From Isoetes taiwanensis (Eukaryota; Streptophyta; Lycopodiopsida; Isoetales; Isoetaceae), in the NCBI GenBank assembly GCA_021234155.1, contig JAJEKV010000035.1:370001-434000 (forward strand): 64,000 bases of DNA, read 5' to 3'. Positions 34,859-46,430 of the stretch are shown here, piece after piece. The notes below the pieces were generated by a model, which was given only the letters and a program-made list of their open reading frames with translations, was not told the origin of the DNA and ran no database searches. The translations under genes were made by a program, and so were the position numbers. Positions within the stretch are counted from its first letter, which is position 1. Each line of letters opens with the position of its first letter.

Positions 34859-35412
34859 GATCAAAGATGAACCTCTTTTCTTGCATGCATATAAATCTTT
34901 GAAGCTCATAGAGCAAGTAATGGAGTCAAGATGTTCAGCACGAGGAGGCAATTGCGATCTCTCAAGAACTCTAGCAGGACGTCGAGACATAGCAAATGCA
35001 TGCCTTATGCCACCGAATGCAGCTGCACTTATACCCATAGAATTATTGATGTGCACTGCAGCAACATCATTGTGTATATACGAGTATCATGTATGCACTG
35101 TCATTTCTATGATACTAGAAATGAAGCCCAGGGTGTGCAGACTGCCAAAACAAATGCATCACGCTGCAAGGGCGGTATTCACAACCATCATTCATTTAAA
35201 TTCAGATTATGTCTTAATTTTTGGAAGTTTAAATACGGGAGATTTGCGTGGGTTTTACATATATTTTCTTGTTTTTTAAAATGCGTTTCCCGCCCGCCCT
35301 CAAAAAAATTCCCCCCAAAATTTTTTCTCGCTCTGCATTTTGGCTTTTCTCATAACGCGTCTCCCGGCCCCTCACAAAAATATATTTCTCCGCATTTCAT
35401 TTTTGTGATGCC
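34859..35412. other. unassigned sequence with promoter-like right end
   Basis: 34859-35270 gives open frames on both strands without recognisable domains. 35285-35400 alternates CCCGCCCGCC with AAAATTTTTT-type runs, similar in style to the spacers at 6700-6865 and 61200-61460, and is followed by the candidate gene start at 35413. Confidence 0.4.
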
Positions 35413-36485
35413 GTTTGCCCCAAAAGCGGCAAAGCTCTGCTCCGGCTCTGGCTCTGCTTCATGGATTCATGGATCTCAGCTCGGCGAAATCTGGATTCTC
35501 CTGTTTGAACAAATTGCATGGCCTTCCTTTAGCTGGCGCCGTGTCCGATCGCCTTGAATTCAATGGATCCGGCGGACAAGATGCATATGTGAAGAAGCGT
35601 GTCGACAAAAGCACTGTTTTCAGCGCCCATATGCCCCCTGGCCCCTCTGGATTCCCAGATTCCCGTGCTATTTTTCTCGCAGATCAAAAGAGCTTTCAAG
35701 TTCTTTTCGATATTGTGCAAATTGAGAAGAAGGATGTTTTTACTGGTAGTTACATGACTAGCACAGATTACACTGGGGGGTTCAGAGGATTCTGTCTTAT
35801 TTGGATCCTATTGAAGATAAAGGCAAGCACTTTAAGTTGAAGTGCTTCTGCTTCAAGGTCTTGAGCACTAATGCAACAAAATAGCTTCCTGGGTTCGAGA
35901 CTGCCATCAATGAGGTGTTTTTTCAGTGGGAAAAAGACTTCGAACATGGCGGCAAAGCTACTTATGATGCAGGTATGAGTAACTTATTTGCAGAGTTCAT
36001 CCTTGTATTGATTGAACTGCAGTGATTTTATGTGCATATATTTCCATAGTTCGTTGAATCTGGATTATATTGAACTGAATTTTAACTTACTTATATGAAA
36101 TAAGTAACTGCATTCTAATTCCAGGTTTCACACTTCATTGTTTAACTCGAGTGGTGTTGAACAATGCAAGCATGGGAAAAGAAGGACCAACAACTGTAAA
36201 GTAGCACCGCAGATTGCACCACTTGGGAGTGCCCTTATCTTTGTTCCAATTCCTTTCATTCTGGTAGAACCAGCATACAAGAAAATAGCTGATTTTTTCA
36301 GATCAAATGGAGGCCAGGTCCTTGATATGGCACACAGCGAGCTTGGTATAGATCTAGAAGAGGCATTGCATAATTTTCTTTGTTTCAACACCTATGGAGG
36401 CATGGAAATTATATTCCCATCACTGCTCAGATACATTGGGGATGCAGGGGAAGAGCTGCACAAGAGATTGAAGCGTGTAAATTGA
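35413..36485 (+). pseudogene. decayed intron-containing gene, family unrecognised
   Basis: Exon 1 reads from an ATG at about 35415 through DQKSFQVLFDIVQIEKKDVF and TSTDYTGGFRGFC, then after a one-base shift DPIEDKGKHFKLKCFCFKVL and ETAINEVFFQWEKDFEHGGK to a donor GATGCAG|GTATGAG near 35970. An acceptor CTAATTCCAG lies at 36124, and exon 2 runs IAPLGSALIFVPIPFILVEP, then KKIADFFRSNGGQVLDMAHS and ends LHKRLKRVN at 36485. One in-frame stop precedes LPGFETAINE. The predicted protein of about 300 residues has no membrane segment apart from a short hydrophobic run in exon 2. I do not recognise the family. Confidence 0.45.
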
Positions 36486-36734
36486 AGCGCAAACCTAGTA
36501 TTGAAGCCTCAGATATGGTAAAATAATGATGCTTCTTCAGTTTTATAAACAGAGCATGGGTTTAGAGCATGGGTTTACTTCTGCTTACAAGGTGAACGAA
36601 AGGCAAAAGCCCTAAGATGTTCTGTAGGATTGATCTGCTTTATGCTGGAAAGGGTGAAGAAACAGGGGTTTGGAGCTCCGTGTAGTTTGCATACAACTTG
36701 AATAATTGCGCCACACGCGATTTAACATTGACAT

Positions 36735-36895
36735 CACTTACCAAAATTGTCTATTTTAAAGCATATTTTAAAGCATTTTGAAGGAACATCACTTACCAAA
36801 ATTATCAAAATTGTCTATTTTTAAGTATTATGGAGGAAAGTCACTTACCAAAATTGTCTATTTTAAAGCATTTTGTAGGACATCTCATTTATTAG
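36735..36895 (+). repeat. short tandem repeat, about 50-60-base period
   Basis: Three imperfect copies of CACTTACCAAAATTGTCTAT followed by TTTAAAGCATTTTG and AGGACAT, AT-rich and without coding content. Confidence 0.85.
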
Positions 36896-36899
36896 TTGT

Positions 36900-37320
36900 T
36901 TATTAGTTGTATAGATATTCCAATTTTATTGGCCTAAATACCATAACTCTAGATTTAAGTTTGTTAAAAAGATGTGAATATTGGAGCAATATTATTTTTA
37001 TGTATTGTAATATTTGCTTGATTTCGTAAAGTAAGTGATTATTTCGTTGTGATGTTGTGATGTTAATTTCAAGCAAATAAGTACCTTATTTAAAGTAAAT
37101 ATGAAAAAATAACCATATATGCAACATACGCTACACTTTGTAAAGGCCAAAAATAAAATTAAAAAACCACTAGATGCCCTAAAAATAATGCTTATTTGGC
37201 GCGATTTTGGAACAGACATAATCCCAATTTAATTGAATGATGGTTTCACGTTAAAATCTCATGTTTGATTGAGGAGATTTGGTTTGAATTCTCAGAAATA
37301 AAAGGATAATAATAATACTA
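36900..37320. other. AT-rich, nothing recognised
   Basis: No gene or clear repeat was seen. The segment ends at the Helitron-like terminus and so may be the old insertion flank. Confidence 0.5.
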
Positions 37321-37323
37321 ACA

Positions 37324-37352
37324 CTAGTTAAGGTGCCCAGCGTTGCTGGGCA
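37324..37352 (-). mobile_element. Helitron-like 3' terminus, second copy
   Basis: Minus strand: hairpin TGCCCAGCAACGCTGGGCA, CCTTAA, CTAG, then T. The 28 bases around the hairpin are nearly the same as at 8233, so both are members of one family. The element extends rightward. It shares strand with the RPA1-like remnant at 39415-43110, and plant Helitrons are known to carry RPA-like genes. Confidence 0.65.
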
Positions 37353-37439
37353 TATCTAGAAACTGTAAATGATATACTGGAGCAATTGTTAAATGGATTC
37401 ACGTTTTTAAAATTAGATAATCAAGAGCATTCGACCACA

Positions 37440-38975
37440 TTTCCCACTTCCCCTTACATTTTGCCTTTTTCTTTTGCCTTTGTCTACTTTTATTTTTTCT
37501 ATTTTCCCGTTGCCCTTTTTACATTTTCCAATTTACCTTTTTCTTTTTCCATTATTCCATTTCTCCCGTTTCCCTTTTCTGTTTTCTGTTTCCCCATTTT
37601 TCCTTTTCTATTTTTCCGTTCCCTTTTCTCCAATTTGTGGTTGCCCCTTTTCCATTTCCTTGTGCCCTTTCCCCTCTCCCTTTTCCATTTTCCCTCTTTC
37701 CTTTTTCCTCGTGCCCTTTTTTTCAAGTTTTTTTTCCCCCTTTCCCCTTTCCTTTTCCTTTTCCATCTCGCCACCTTTTTTTTCCCCTTTCTCAAGCCCT
37801 TTCGTCTTCCTTTTTTTCTAGTGCCCTTTTCCCCTTCCTTTCCCTCCTCCTTTTTTCTTTTCCCCCTTTCCCTTGCCCTTCTTCCATGTCTATTTTTCCT
37901 TCCATTTTCCCCTTTCCTCACCCTTTCCCTCTTCCCTTTTTTTCCATGTCCCTTTTCTCTTCTATTTTCCCATGCTCTTTTTCACTCATCTTTTCCCCTT
38001 TCTTCACTTTTCCCTCGTCTCCCTCCACCCCTCATTTTTCCTTTTTTTCCTTCTCTTTTTCTTTTTCTATTTTGCTCTTCCTTTTCGTTCACCTCCCCTT
38101 TCTACTTTCCCATTTTACCTCCCTTTTTTCCCTTTTTGCCTTTTTCTATTTGCTTTTTTCCCTTTTTTCATGTTTGCCTTTTCTATTTTTCCCCTCCTCG
38201 CTTTTTCCTTTTTCTATCTCCCCCTTCCTTTTTTTCCCCTTCCCTTTTCACATTCCCTTTTTCTTTTTACCTTTTTTTAATTTTCCTTTTCTCCCATCCC
38301 ATCCCCTTCGCGTCCCTTTCTTCCTTCCCCTTTTCCTTTCTTTTTTACCAATGGCCTTTTTCCCTTCCCTTTTCCTCCTTTCCTGACCCTTTCTCTCTTC
38401 TGCTTTTTTTCCTGCCCTTTTTCCCTTCCATTTCCCTCTTTTCCGCCTCCTTTTTCTTTTCTTTTTTCCTTTTTCTTTTTTCTCATGTCTTTTTTCCCTT
38501 CCCCTTATTTCTCTTCCCCTTTTTACAGTGCCCTTTTTCCTTCCCTTTGCCAACCCCTTCCCTCTTCTCTTTTTCTCGTAGTATTTTTACTTCCCTTTCC
38601 TCCCTCCTTTGTTCTTTTCCTTTTCCATTTTCCCCTTTCCTCCCTCCTTTCTCTCTTCCTTTTTTCCACTTCTCTTTTCCTCCCTTTCTCTTCCTTTTTT
38701 CCTCATGCCTTTTTCCCGTTTCCCCTCCCCTTTTTTTTTCCCTTTCCCTGCCCTTTTCTACCTTTCCCCACCTTTTTTCTTTTCCCCTTTCTCACTGTTC
38801 GTTTTGCTCTCCCCCTTCTCCCTTGCTTTTCCCTTTATCTTTCCCATGCCCCTTTCCCTTTCCTTTCCATTTTCCCTTTCCTTCTTTCCTCCCTTTTCGT
38901 TTTTCTCAGTTTCCCCTCTCTTTTCCTTTCTTTCCTTTCTCCCTCCCTTTTTCCCTTTTCCCTTTCACCCTTTAA
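37440..38975 (+). repeat. 1.5-kb pyrimidine tract
   Basis: Over 1500 bases of almost pure C/T, built from CCCTTTTTCC, TTTTCCTCGTGCCC and TTCCCTTTTTC words, with rare purines. The period is irregular, roughly 30-60 bases. It gives a 529-residue Phe/Pro/Ser/Leu frame simply because C/T-only DNA has no stop codons on this strand. Such tracts can form triplex (H-DNA). The start lies about 100 bases inside the Helitron-like terminus. Confidence 0.95.
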
Positions 38976-39414
38976 CTGTCGGATTGAGCGAATCGTATTG
39001 AAGCAACGATCAAGATGAAATTTTGGTTGAAAACACGCACGCGTCATCTTCACCGTTGATCCATCAAATTCTCAACCGTCCGATCTAGGGCACCATTCAC
39101 AACGGACATACGGTATAATTTTATAATATAAGACATGGAATTAATTTTGAGAAGAACTTTTTTTATAATGCTGGTAATATGTACAACACTCACTAATGCA
39201 TACCAACAATACCTATTCACAAATAGCCAATAATTAAAATGAGATCAAGGACAACTTCTGTATTGCCTGAACTGCACACACCCCATAGAATAATTGATCT
39301 CGTCAATTTTTCAACAATGTACCAGTTTCTTTCCATATCATGTCTCCTCCTTTATTTTGGTTCTAAATTGCAAGCTTTTAAAGAAGGTTCCTTGCACAAT
39401 CTCATTGAACTTTT

Positions 39415-42400
39415 TCATGTCTGTAAGCTTCCAAATGTAAGCTTCCAAACATCCATTTGCTTTGCCGTACAACCAAATGGTTGTTCACTTATGTCTTGAA
39501 AAGCTGTCACCCATAAGTTTCCTGTGTGGTCTGATAGCTGCAATGAAATTACATATCTGTAAGAGCACTCTTTCACATGGACATTGCAACTACTGCAATG
39601 CCACAACCCATGTTCAGTAGCCCTCACCTTCTTGAAACATTGGTGCTTCCCACATTTCAATGGTTATGCTGCATAGTACAATACATCATGTTTCATGTTC
39701 ATTATTGTTCCCTTTAACCCAACTAATATCGGCTTCTCCACATCTCTAAGTTGTCGCTTCGGATAGGTCAGATACAAATTTTAGAGAATTACCTATAGTC
39801 AAAGGTTGGGAAGACATCGTGAGAGAAATAGAAGCACTCTTTTTGCCTTCTTTAACAAACCATACCCTTAGTGCCCTAGCCTCTGGAATAAAAGGGTTTA
39901 TCTGCATCTGGCTTAATTGAAGAGTAGCTAAATTTCTAGTTGCATAATCGCTCACCCTCACCCCTCTTATCCCCTATGTCCAGTTGCTTGAGCATGATCT
40001 GGCGGGACTGCAGCTCTCCACACTTCAAGAGCAATCTGCTCAGCTGACTCATCTGCTTCTGACGGCTGCAGAAAGATGCTTTGGGAGAGGCCGCTCACGG
40101 CGAACCTCAGGCACTACCACCTTCCCCCGCAACAGATGGTTTGATGATGAGTGTCGGGAGCTCAAACGCATACTCCGGCAAGTCACTGATCCCATCTCCC
40201 CCCCAGCAGGGCCGGGTCAATACCGCTCCTTTCTCAAGAACAAGAAGGCCGGATACCTCGCGAGCATCAAGAAGCAGATGTTTGGTCTCGGGATAGGCAC
40301 CCCGAGACATTCGGAGAAGGGACTTGAGCAAGCCCTGCACAACCCACGTGGAACATCACCTGGAGCAATGGGTACAAGATTTGCAATAGCTCTCACGACT
40401 GCGCCGGGGGCTGGGCACCGTCCCCTCCACAGATAGGCATGGCTCTGGTTATCACAGAGGGGGATGTCATCATGGGCCTACAGCGTCTAGCTAATGGGAA
40501 GGCAGCAGATTTAGATGGCATGCGTGAGATCTTCCCGAAATGGGCCGGCCTCAGGGTGCCTCGGCCCTCACGGCATTATTCATTAAAGCATTGCGAGAAG
40601 GCTTCCCCACGCAATGGACCACTAGTAGGGTAGTGCCCATATACAAAGCGAGGGGGACCCTCAATGCCCGCCAACTACCGCACTATTATGGTCAGCTCTC
40701 TCTTTGCAAACCGTTATCGGGCATCCTTGAGCGTGGTGACAATATGGGGCAGAGGAAACAGAGGTGCGAGCTCTTACACAGGCAGGTTTTCGGCTCAGAC
40801 ATTCCACCATTGATCATATCTTCACTCTGCGCACATTGATTGAAGATAGCAGGAATCGCCGGCAGAACTTGTACTGTTGTTTCGTGGATTTTGCAAAAGC
40901 ATTCGACCACGTACCCACTCGCAACAAGTTATGGGACGGTGCGGTGGGACCCCCCGGACTTGCGAGGAATCGCAATATATAGGCCGCATGCGAGGCATGC
41001 TCAGCCGTATCACATCAAGCAGACAACCGGGTGATCCGGTAGCATTGAGTGCGTCGGGGGTTGCCCCTCTCCCCCACACTCTTTGGCCTATACATTGATC
41101 AGTTGGAAGATTGGCTCTCTGAACATGGAGGTGCGGGCGCACATCTCATGCATCACACAATCCGGCAACTCATATATGCTGATGATGTCAACCTCATGGC
41201 CTATACCCGGAGGACATGCAACGCCACCGGATGCTCTTGACACTTTTTGCCAATTCACCGCATGCGAAGTTAACTTGGCCAAAACTAGGTGCCGCTAGTT
41301 GCATCATCCCGACCAAAGGCTTCCCACATTCACTTACCAGGGGCAGGAGGTAGAGGTGGCTCCGACCTACAAGTACTTGGGGATTGAGTTCTCAACTACC
41401 ACTCATTGGGATGCAGCTATCAGGTTGCGGGTCACAGCGGGTTGGAAAGCACTATATGCCATGCAGAACAACAGCCACAAGGCAGAGTTGTATGCCTGGG
41501 GCCACCAGTCACATTTGTTTCGGGCCTTGGTTGAGCCGGTCCTTTTGTATGGGGCAGAAGTGTGGGGTCCGGTGATATCCCTCAACACCTGGAATGACCT
41601 CGAAAGCAGTGTGCGAAGGCCTTCTTGGCGCTGGCCCCCGGGGTGAAGTCCACGGTTCCACTGCATCCTACTCCGTGAGACGGGCTTTCTACCCCTTCAA
41701 TGGGCTGCATTGGAACGCCATATCGTCTACTTCCAAAAGGTGGTCGCTATGGTCTGATACACGCTTGCCCCACCTTGCTTTGGCCACAAGCAATGGGTCC
41801 CCACGCCGAAATCCCTGGCGGAAAGATAAGCAAGCTCGGTGGTTCTCCACTGGGGTGTGCGGTGCAAAAGCAGCGCCCGTGTCGGGACAAAGAAAGATCG
41901 CGAGGCTCTTAAACCGTACGGATGCTACTTTCCTTCGCAGAAGCTCGGGATGCAGGCTCGGACGCGACGTTAAGGTGGGCACACTATCGCCAACAAGTCA
42001 ATCCTAGGCTCACAAGAGGCCTACACCAAGCATTTGTACACCCAACCCGCCCAAGAAGAAGCGCAGACTTATAGCTTCCATTCGCGACGGGTGCACATCG
42101 CCTCCGTGATTGAAAGCGGGGCATTGGGCTCCCGGGAACCACGAGAGCAAAAGGCTTTTGCTGATGTTGCCACCCGTGGCGCGATTGAGGATGAATGTCA
42201 TGCCCTCCAGATCGCCCAAAGATTTGCCCATATCCGAGGCGATATGTTCGATTGCTAGTGCACGGTCGGTCGTTGCATCGGTTATTGACTAACGATGTCG
42301 GTGGGATTGTTGGGGTCATACCTCCGAGGGAGGTTATGGATGCACGGACTGCGTTTGTGTCCTACGGACGGTATTGAACTGTCCTATGCAATTTATGAAG

Positions 42401-43115
42401 TGTGCCAAAGATGCTTATTAATCGCTAAGGTTTTCCCTCACAAAACCCTTGGGCGGGGGTTTTAATCCCGTCACAAGAATACGCTTGCTGCTCTCTTTTT
42501 GTTTGGGTCCCATAGGCCAATTGGTCTCCGTGGACGCTAAAAAACTATTCTATTCTATTCTATTCTTATCGCAACAATTGGCTCCCTATTCGCACGCACA
42601 GTGCAATTTGTGTTCCCTCTCGTTATGAACCTGATCCCACATAGTGATTTCGATCTGCTTACCAGATACATCTTTCATATGGATAATTCTACGATCAACA
42701 GGGCTTTTGTTCTTATGATGAACACTCGATGCCTCCTTTACTGCCCTAATAACACCAATCACATCCACTACAAAATCCTTCTCCTTGAATTCTAAGTCTG
42801 CAATGGATATAAAGTGATACAAATCGTGAAGAATATTCTTATCGTCATCACATTCTTCGATTATCGAAGCATATACCTTGCAAATATAATTCCCATGCGT
42901 GGCTCAACTGATTAAAGGTCTTATTTGATGGCTTAAACATACCTCTCGATATTACTGAAAATCTTACCAATTCGGATATGCTTATCAAATTTTATGGAAA
43001 TGGCATTAAAAAATACCACTCTAATCTAGGATGATTCAAAATCAATGACATCAAAATGGAATAAAATTCTAGTGACATTGGATGAAGCAATTTCCTTCAA
43101 AGCTACCCTTACTGT
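39415..43115 (-). pseudogene. RPA1-like single-strand DNA-binding protein remnant, interrupted by a LINE
   Basis: Minus-strand segments follow the order of replication protein A large-subunit DNA-binding domains. At 43115-42860 is a decayed DBD-A: NWKIKCRVTVR, LFHFDVIDFESS and FNAISIKFDKHIRIGKIF with stops. Next comes EECDDDKNILHDLYHFISIA and DBD-B, FVVDVIGVIRAVKEASSVHH, then IIHMKDVSGKQIEITMWDQV and, after a shift, PIVAI. The LINE 39972-42563 sits here. RGVRVSDYATRNLATLQLSQ and INPFIPEARALRVWF resume at 39975. At 39660-39415 follows the C-terminal zinc-ribbon domain: KKVRATEHGLWHCSSC, CSYRYVISLQLSDHTGNLWV, AFQDISEQPFG. RPA binds single-stranded DNA in replication and repair; RPA-like genes are also Helitron cargo. 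Stops in DBD-A and the LINE make it non-functional. Confidence 0.85.
39972..42563 (+). mobile_element. 5'-truncated LINE inserted in the RPA1-like gene
   Basis: Flanked by the 7-bp target duplication TCTTATC (39965-39971 and 42564-42570) and ending in an (ATTCT)n tail. It begins inside the linker between endonuclease and RT (LEHDLAGLQLSTLQEQSAQL) and carries RT segments: NGKAADLDGMREIFPKWAGL, FVDFAKAFDHVPTRNKLWDG, LPHTLFGLYIDQLEDWLSEH-like, QLIYADDVNLMAYT with intact YADD, YKYLGIEFSTTTHWDAAIRL, GAEVWGP. Many one- and two-base shifts, often beside CG, break the frame. It is a close relative of the LINE ending at 34858. Confidence 0.95.
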
Positions 43116-43400
43116 CACTCTGCATTTAATCTTCCAATTGAAGAGATAAGAAAAAATGAATATGGAACAGAAGAACAAACATCAGAACATGGAGAATCAC
43201 ATGGAACAGAAGAGGGCACATTAGAAGGAGCATCAGAACATGGAGAATCACATGGAACCAAAGAGGGCACATTACAAGAATATGAAGCATCGAATAGTGG
43301 AAGGATAGGAATTCATCGAGCGTGCAGAGAAACCCCATATAACCTCCAATATCTTCGAAAACCATTGCTCCTGATTGGAACAACGGTAAAATATTCCGGT
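43116..43400. repeat. short tandem repeat upstream of the RPA1-like remnant
   Basis: CATCAGAACATGGAGAATCA followed by CATGGAACAGAAGAGGGCAC is repeated twice between about 43180 and 43270 (period about 62 bases), with half copies on either side. The rest has no recognised feature; it may be intron or 5' flank of the RPA1-like remnant. Confidence 0.7.
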
Positions 43401-44700
43401 AACAATCTTAGAAAATCAACTTAAAAAAAATCTAAAAAACTTTTCCACGAGACTGGATATTTCGAAATTAACAAGATTGATTCTTTTCCTCTCGCATTGC
43501 TGAAACACTCAAATTACTATACCAACTAAATTCCTAAACGGAGTAACCAAACGTGCTTTTGACTAGTTTTGTCTTTCTTCCTTATCACAATGTCAAAATG
43601 AAATGTAATTTAAGCACCTTTTCTCTAATAGAGATGGTGATTGTCATGTGCTATCTAAATGCTTGGTGGTAATAGTATCTTGGACTCTGTAAGAGTTGAA
43701 ATACCCCAACTGTCTAATATTGAGTTAGACAATAAGAAATTAGTCAGACTTATGATTGTTTATTATAATATACGTATGTCAGAGTGCAACATTATAAGAA
43801 GTTGTATAAGAACCGCAAGCTAATTCTTCCATTCTCAATTCATGATTCTTCTTTTTCTTATAGTTATATGTAGCTCACACTAAACCTTCAAGTATTTGCT
43901 ACTATATCAGGCACCTTTTGTTGTTGCCTCAAGTTCAAATCACTTTCTCCTTGGCACATTGTAGATTTTGCTAGAGTTTACAATGCTACTTTAGTTCATT
44001 CTGTACTCAATTCCAATGCATCTTAACAGACAAACGAAATCACAATGTTAATAGACCAAAAAAATCAACATGTGCATATACTAGAAAGTTGCACACATTT
44101 ACATTAAAGGTAGGTAAACACACAAGTGTCTTCATTAACGCAGCAACAACGACTGGCACATGTTTACTAGTGGTATTTACGTTAGTTTACATAGTTTCTA
44201 TCTTAAATTTCATATCATATTTGTTACCCATAGTGGGTACAAATAGAGTTACCCTTGTTATGGGTCGTGGCACAATCATAACCGTTGGTTATTTTACGAA
44301 ATAGAATCACCAGCCATTCAGATTGCACCACATCAGCCTGACAAAGTCAACTCTAGCTATTTTCATACTTATTGCTAGCAAAACACGTAGGCTACACTCA
44401 TTAGCACACACTGATGAGTATACACAAGTTGCTAGAAAAAAAGTGTTCGGTCAAAGTCACGGAGGGAAACTTCAAGCCAGATGTTTAGTACTTGCAGTTA
44501 GTCTTACGCCATATCGTGCTGAATGCACTAAAATGGCTCATGCCTATGGAGTAAAATTTCTGCGGAAGATGGGAAGAACGTCACTGCTCTTCTAAATACA
44601 GTTGCTGGGCATAATTCTGGGCATGGCGGAGAGAGAAGGGACAGTTCCAAGCCCAGTCGCAGGCCTCTCATTCTGCAGTTCTCAATCTCTTTCCCTCCGT
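43401..44700. other. AT-rich, nothing recognised
   Basis: No long frame with a known domain and no clear repeat. A Helitron 5' end might be expected somewhere from here rightward if the element ending at 37324 carries the RPA1-like remnant, but no convincing TC end was found. Confidence 0.4.
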
Positions 44701-44741
44701 ATCACACATGCGCCATGTTGCTCCAACCATAATTATCTAAT

Positions 44742-44866
44742 CTATGGCGAAACCAGTGGAGCGCTTCTTCTGCAAACAGAATTCCCCCCCACCTGTTGCT
44801 CAGGCTATTCAGAAATCCTCTGTGATGCGGAAGAGCGACCCATCCTCACACTGCGGAGAAACGTAA
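44742..44866 (+). other. possible first coding exon, unrecognised
   Basis: ATG at 44742 opens MAKPVERFFCKQNSPPPVAQ and runs through MRKSDPSSHCGE to a donor-like GAAAC|GTAAGC. A second plausible coding piece on the same strand spans about 44932-45171 (PQAKWKAYSGNGINPAARLF and HMVAKV), also close to a GT donor. Composition and splice-like ends suggest a gene fragment, but the family is not recognised. Confidence 0.25.
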
Positions 44867-45199
44867 GCCCTTCGATTCTTCCTGCTAAATCCCTCTAATT
44901 GCAATTACTGTCTTCCATTCGTTGCTAAGATCTGGTGGTTAGCCCACAGGCTAAATGGAAAGCATACTCTGGAAACGGAATCAACCCTGCTGCCAGGCTC
45001 TTTACCATCAAATCGTCGGGCTTCCTTGCGCCATCCTTGCATATTTTCGTGGCTCCCAAGACCCACAAGACCCATAAAGATGAGCCGGATTTTAGGGCAA
45101 AAGAGAGTGGATCCAAGGTCACAGTTTTTCGGGGACGAACTGACCACATGGTTGCCAAGGTACAAGGTTGTTGTGTGAGTTTTCCAATTGCATAAAAAG

Positions 45200-45477
45200 C
45201 ATTAATGTTTGGTTTTTTGTGGTATCAGATGAAGACAAAAGGTTGGTCTAGTGATAGATGTGTTTGGGTAGAAGCTGGCATAGATTATGCCTTCATTTGT
45301 GCAGTTATGCTTGCTATTTTAGAAGATGAATGATCATTGATTGCAGCAATGCTTAAATCAAGTTTCAATAACAAATTTGATGGCATATATTGTTTATTTG
45401 TCCAATGTGTTTTATGCAAAGTTAACCATTGTGTATAATTCGCTTGTATTTGTCAACTCCTACTCTATCCAAAAGTA
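45200..45477. other. AT-rich, nothing recognised
   Basis: No gene or repeat could be identified between the exon-like pieces and the minus-strand LINE. Confidence 0.4.
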
Positions 45478-46430
45478 CATGGACCATCGACAGGATTAAA
45501 AAACCTTAGCAGTAATAAGTATGACGGCACGCTGTACAGTTGCATAGGACAGTTCAATACCGTTCCGGAGGACACAGCTGAGTCCGTGCATCCATAACCT
45601 CCGGGAGGTATGACCCCAACAAACCCACTGACCCCGTATTCAATCGGCCAGGCACTAGTAATCGAACATACCGCTCTCGGATGTGGGCAAATGCTGGGCA
45701 GATCTGGAGGGCATGACATTCATCCTCAATGGCGCCCTGGTGGCAACACTGGCAAAGCCTTTGCTCTCGTGCTTCCTGAGCCCAACGTCCTGTCTCAATG
45801 CGGAGGCGATGTGCACCCGTGCGAATGGAAGCTATAAATCTGCGCTTCTTCATGGGCAACTGGGTGTACAAGTACTGGTGTGGGCCTCTCGTGAGCCTAG
45901 GATTGACTTGCTGCTAATAGCGTGCCAGCTTAATGTGCGTCAGAGCATCTGCATCCCAAAGCTTGCGAAGGAAAGTAGCTTTAGGTACAGCTTAAGTGCT
46001 TTCTGATCTTCCTTTGTCCTTACATGTACGCATCTGTTTGCTTGTACACCCTAGCGTGAGAACCACTGAGCTTGCTTGTCCTTCCAACAGGCTTTCAGGC
46101 GTTGGGGACCCATCGCCATGGCCAAAGCAAGGTTGGGCAAACGTGTATCACCCATAGCGACCACCTTCTGGAAGTAAATGATATGGCGTTCCAATGCAGC
46201 CCATTGAAGGGGTAGAAAACCTGTCTTCTGGAGTAGGATCTGGTATGGAACCGTGGACTTCACCCCAAGGGCTCGTGCCAAGAAGGCTGCACCTGCTCGA
46301 GGTCATTCCAGGTGTTGAGGGATATCACCGGACCCCACACTTCTGCCCCATACAAAGGACCGGCTCGACCAAGGCCCGAAACAAGTGTGACTGATGGCCC
46401 CAGGCATACAACTCTACCTTGTGGCTGTTG
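45478..46430 (-). mobile_element. LINE C-terminal fragment, minus strand
   Basis: Minus-strand frames give NNSHKVELYAWGHQSH, LGVKSTVPYQILLQKTGFLP, ALERHIIYFQKVVAMGDTRL and, near the 3' side, MKKRRFIASIRTGAHRLRIE followed by a Cys/His motif C-Q-C-C-H-Q-G-A-I-E-D-E-C-H-x3-I-C. This is the same family as the other LINEs and one of the better-preserved C-termini. It is truncated at the 5' side in the RT thumb, and the 3' side stops at CCTGTCG without the pentanucleotide tail. Confidence 0.92.

Noticed and set aside
34859-35279. Possible coding exon (DEPLFLHAYKSLKLIEQVME)
   Set aside because: Reads well for about 25 residues but no domain, donor or acceptor could be matched, and the opposite strand is equally open.
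37386-38975. 529-residue open frame rich in Phe, Pro, Ser and Leu
   Set aside because: It is a consequence of C/T-only DNA, which cannot encode stops on this strand; other frames are open too.
43126-43383. Hydrophobic 85-residue minus-strand frame with LLMCPLLFHVILHVLM
   Set aside because: Made by the 62-base tandem repeat upstream of the RPA remnant, not a membrane protein.
44905-45195. Minus-strand frame with DDLMVKSLAAG-like text
   Set aside because: Overlaps a plus-strand exon-like frame; neither has a recognisable domain, so no call was made.
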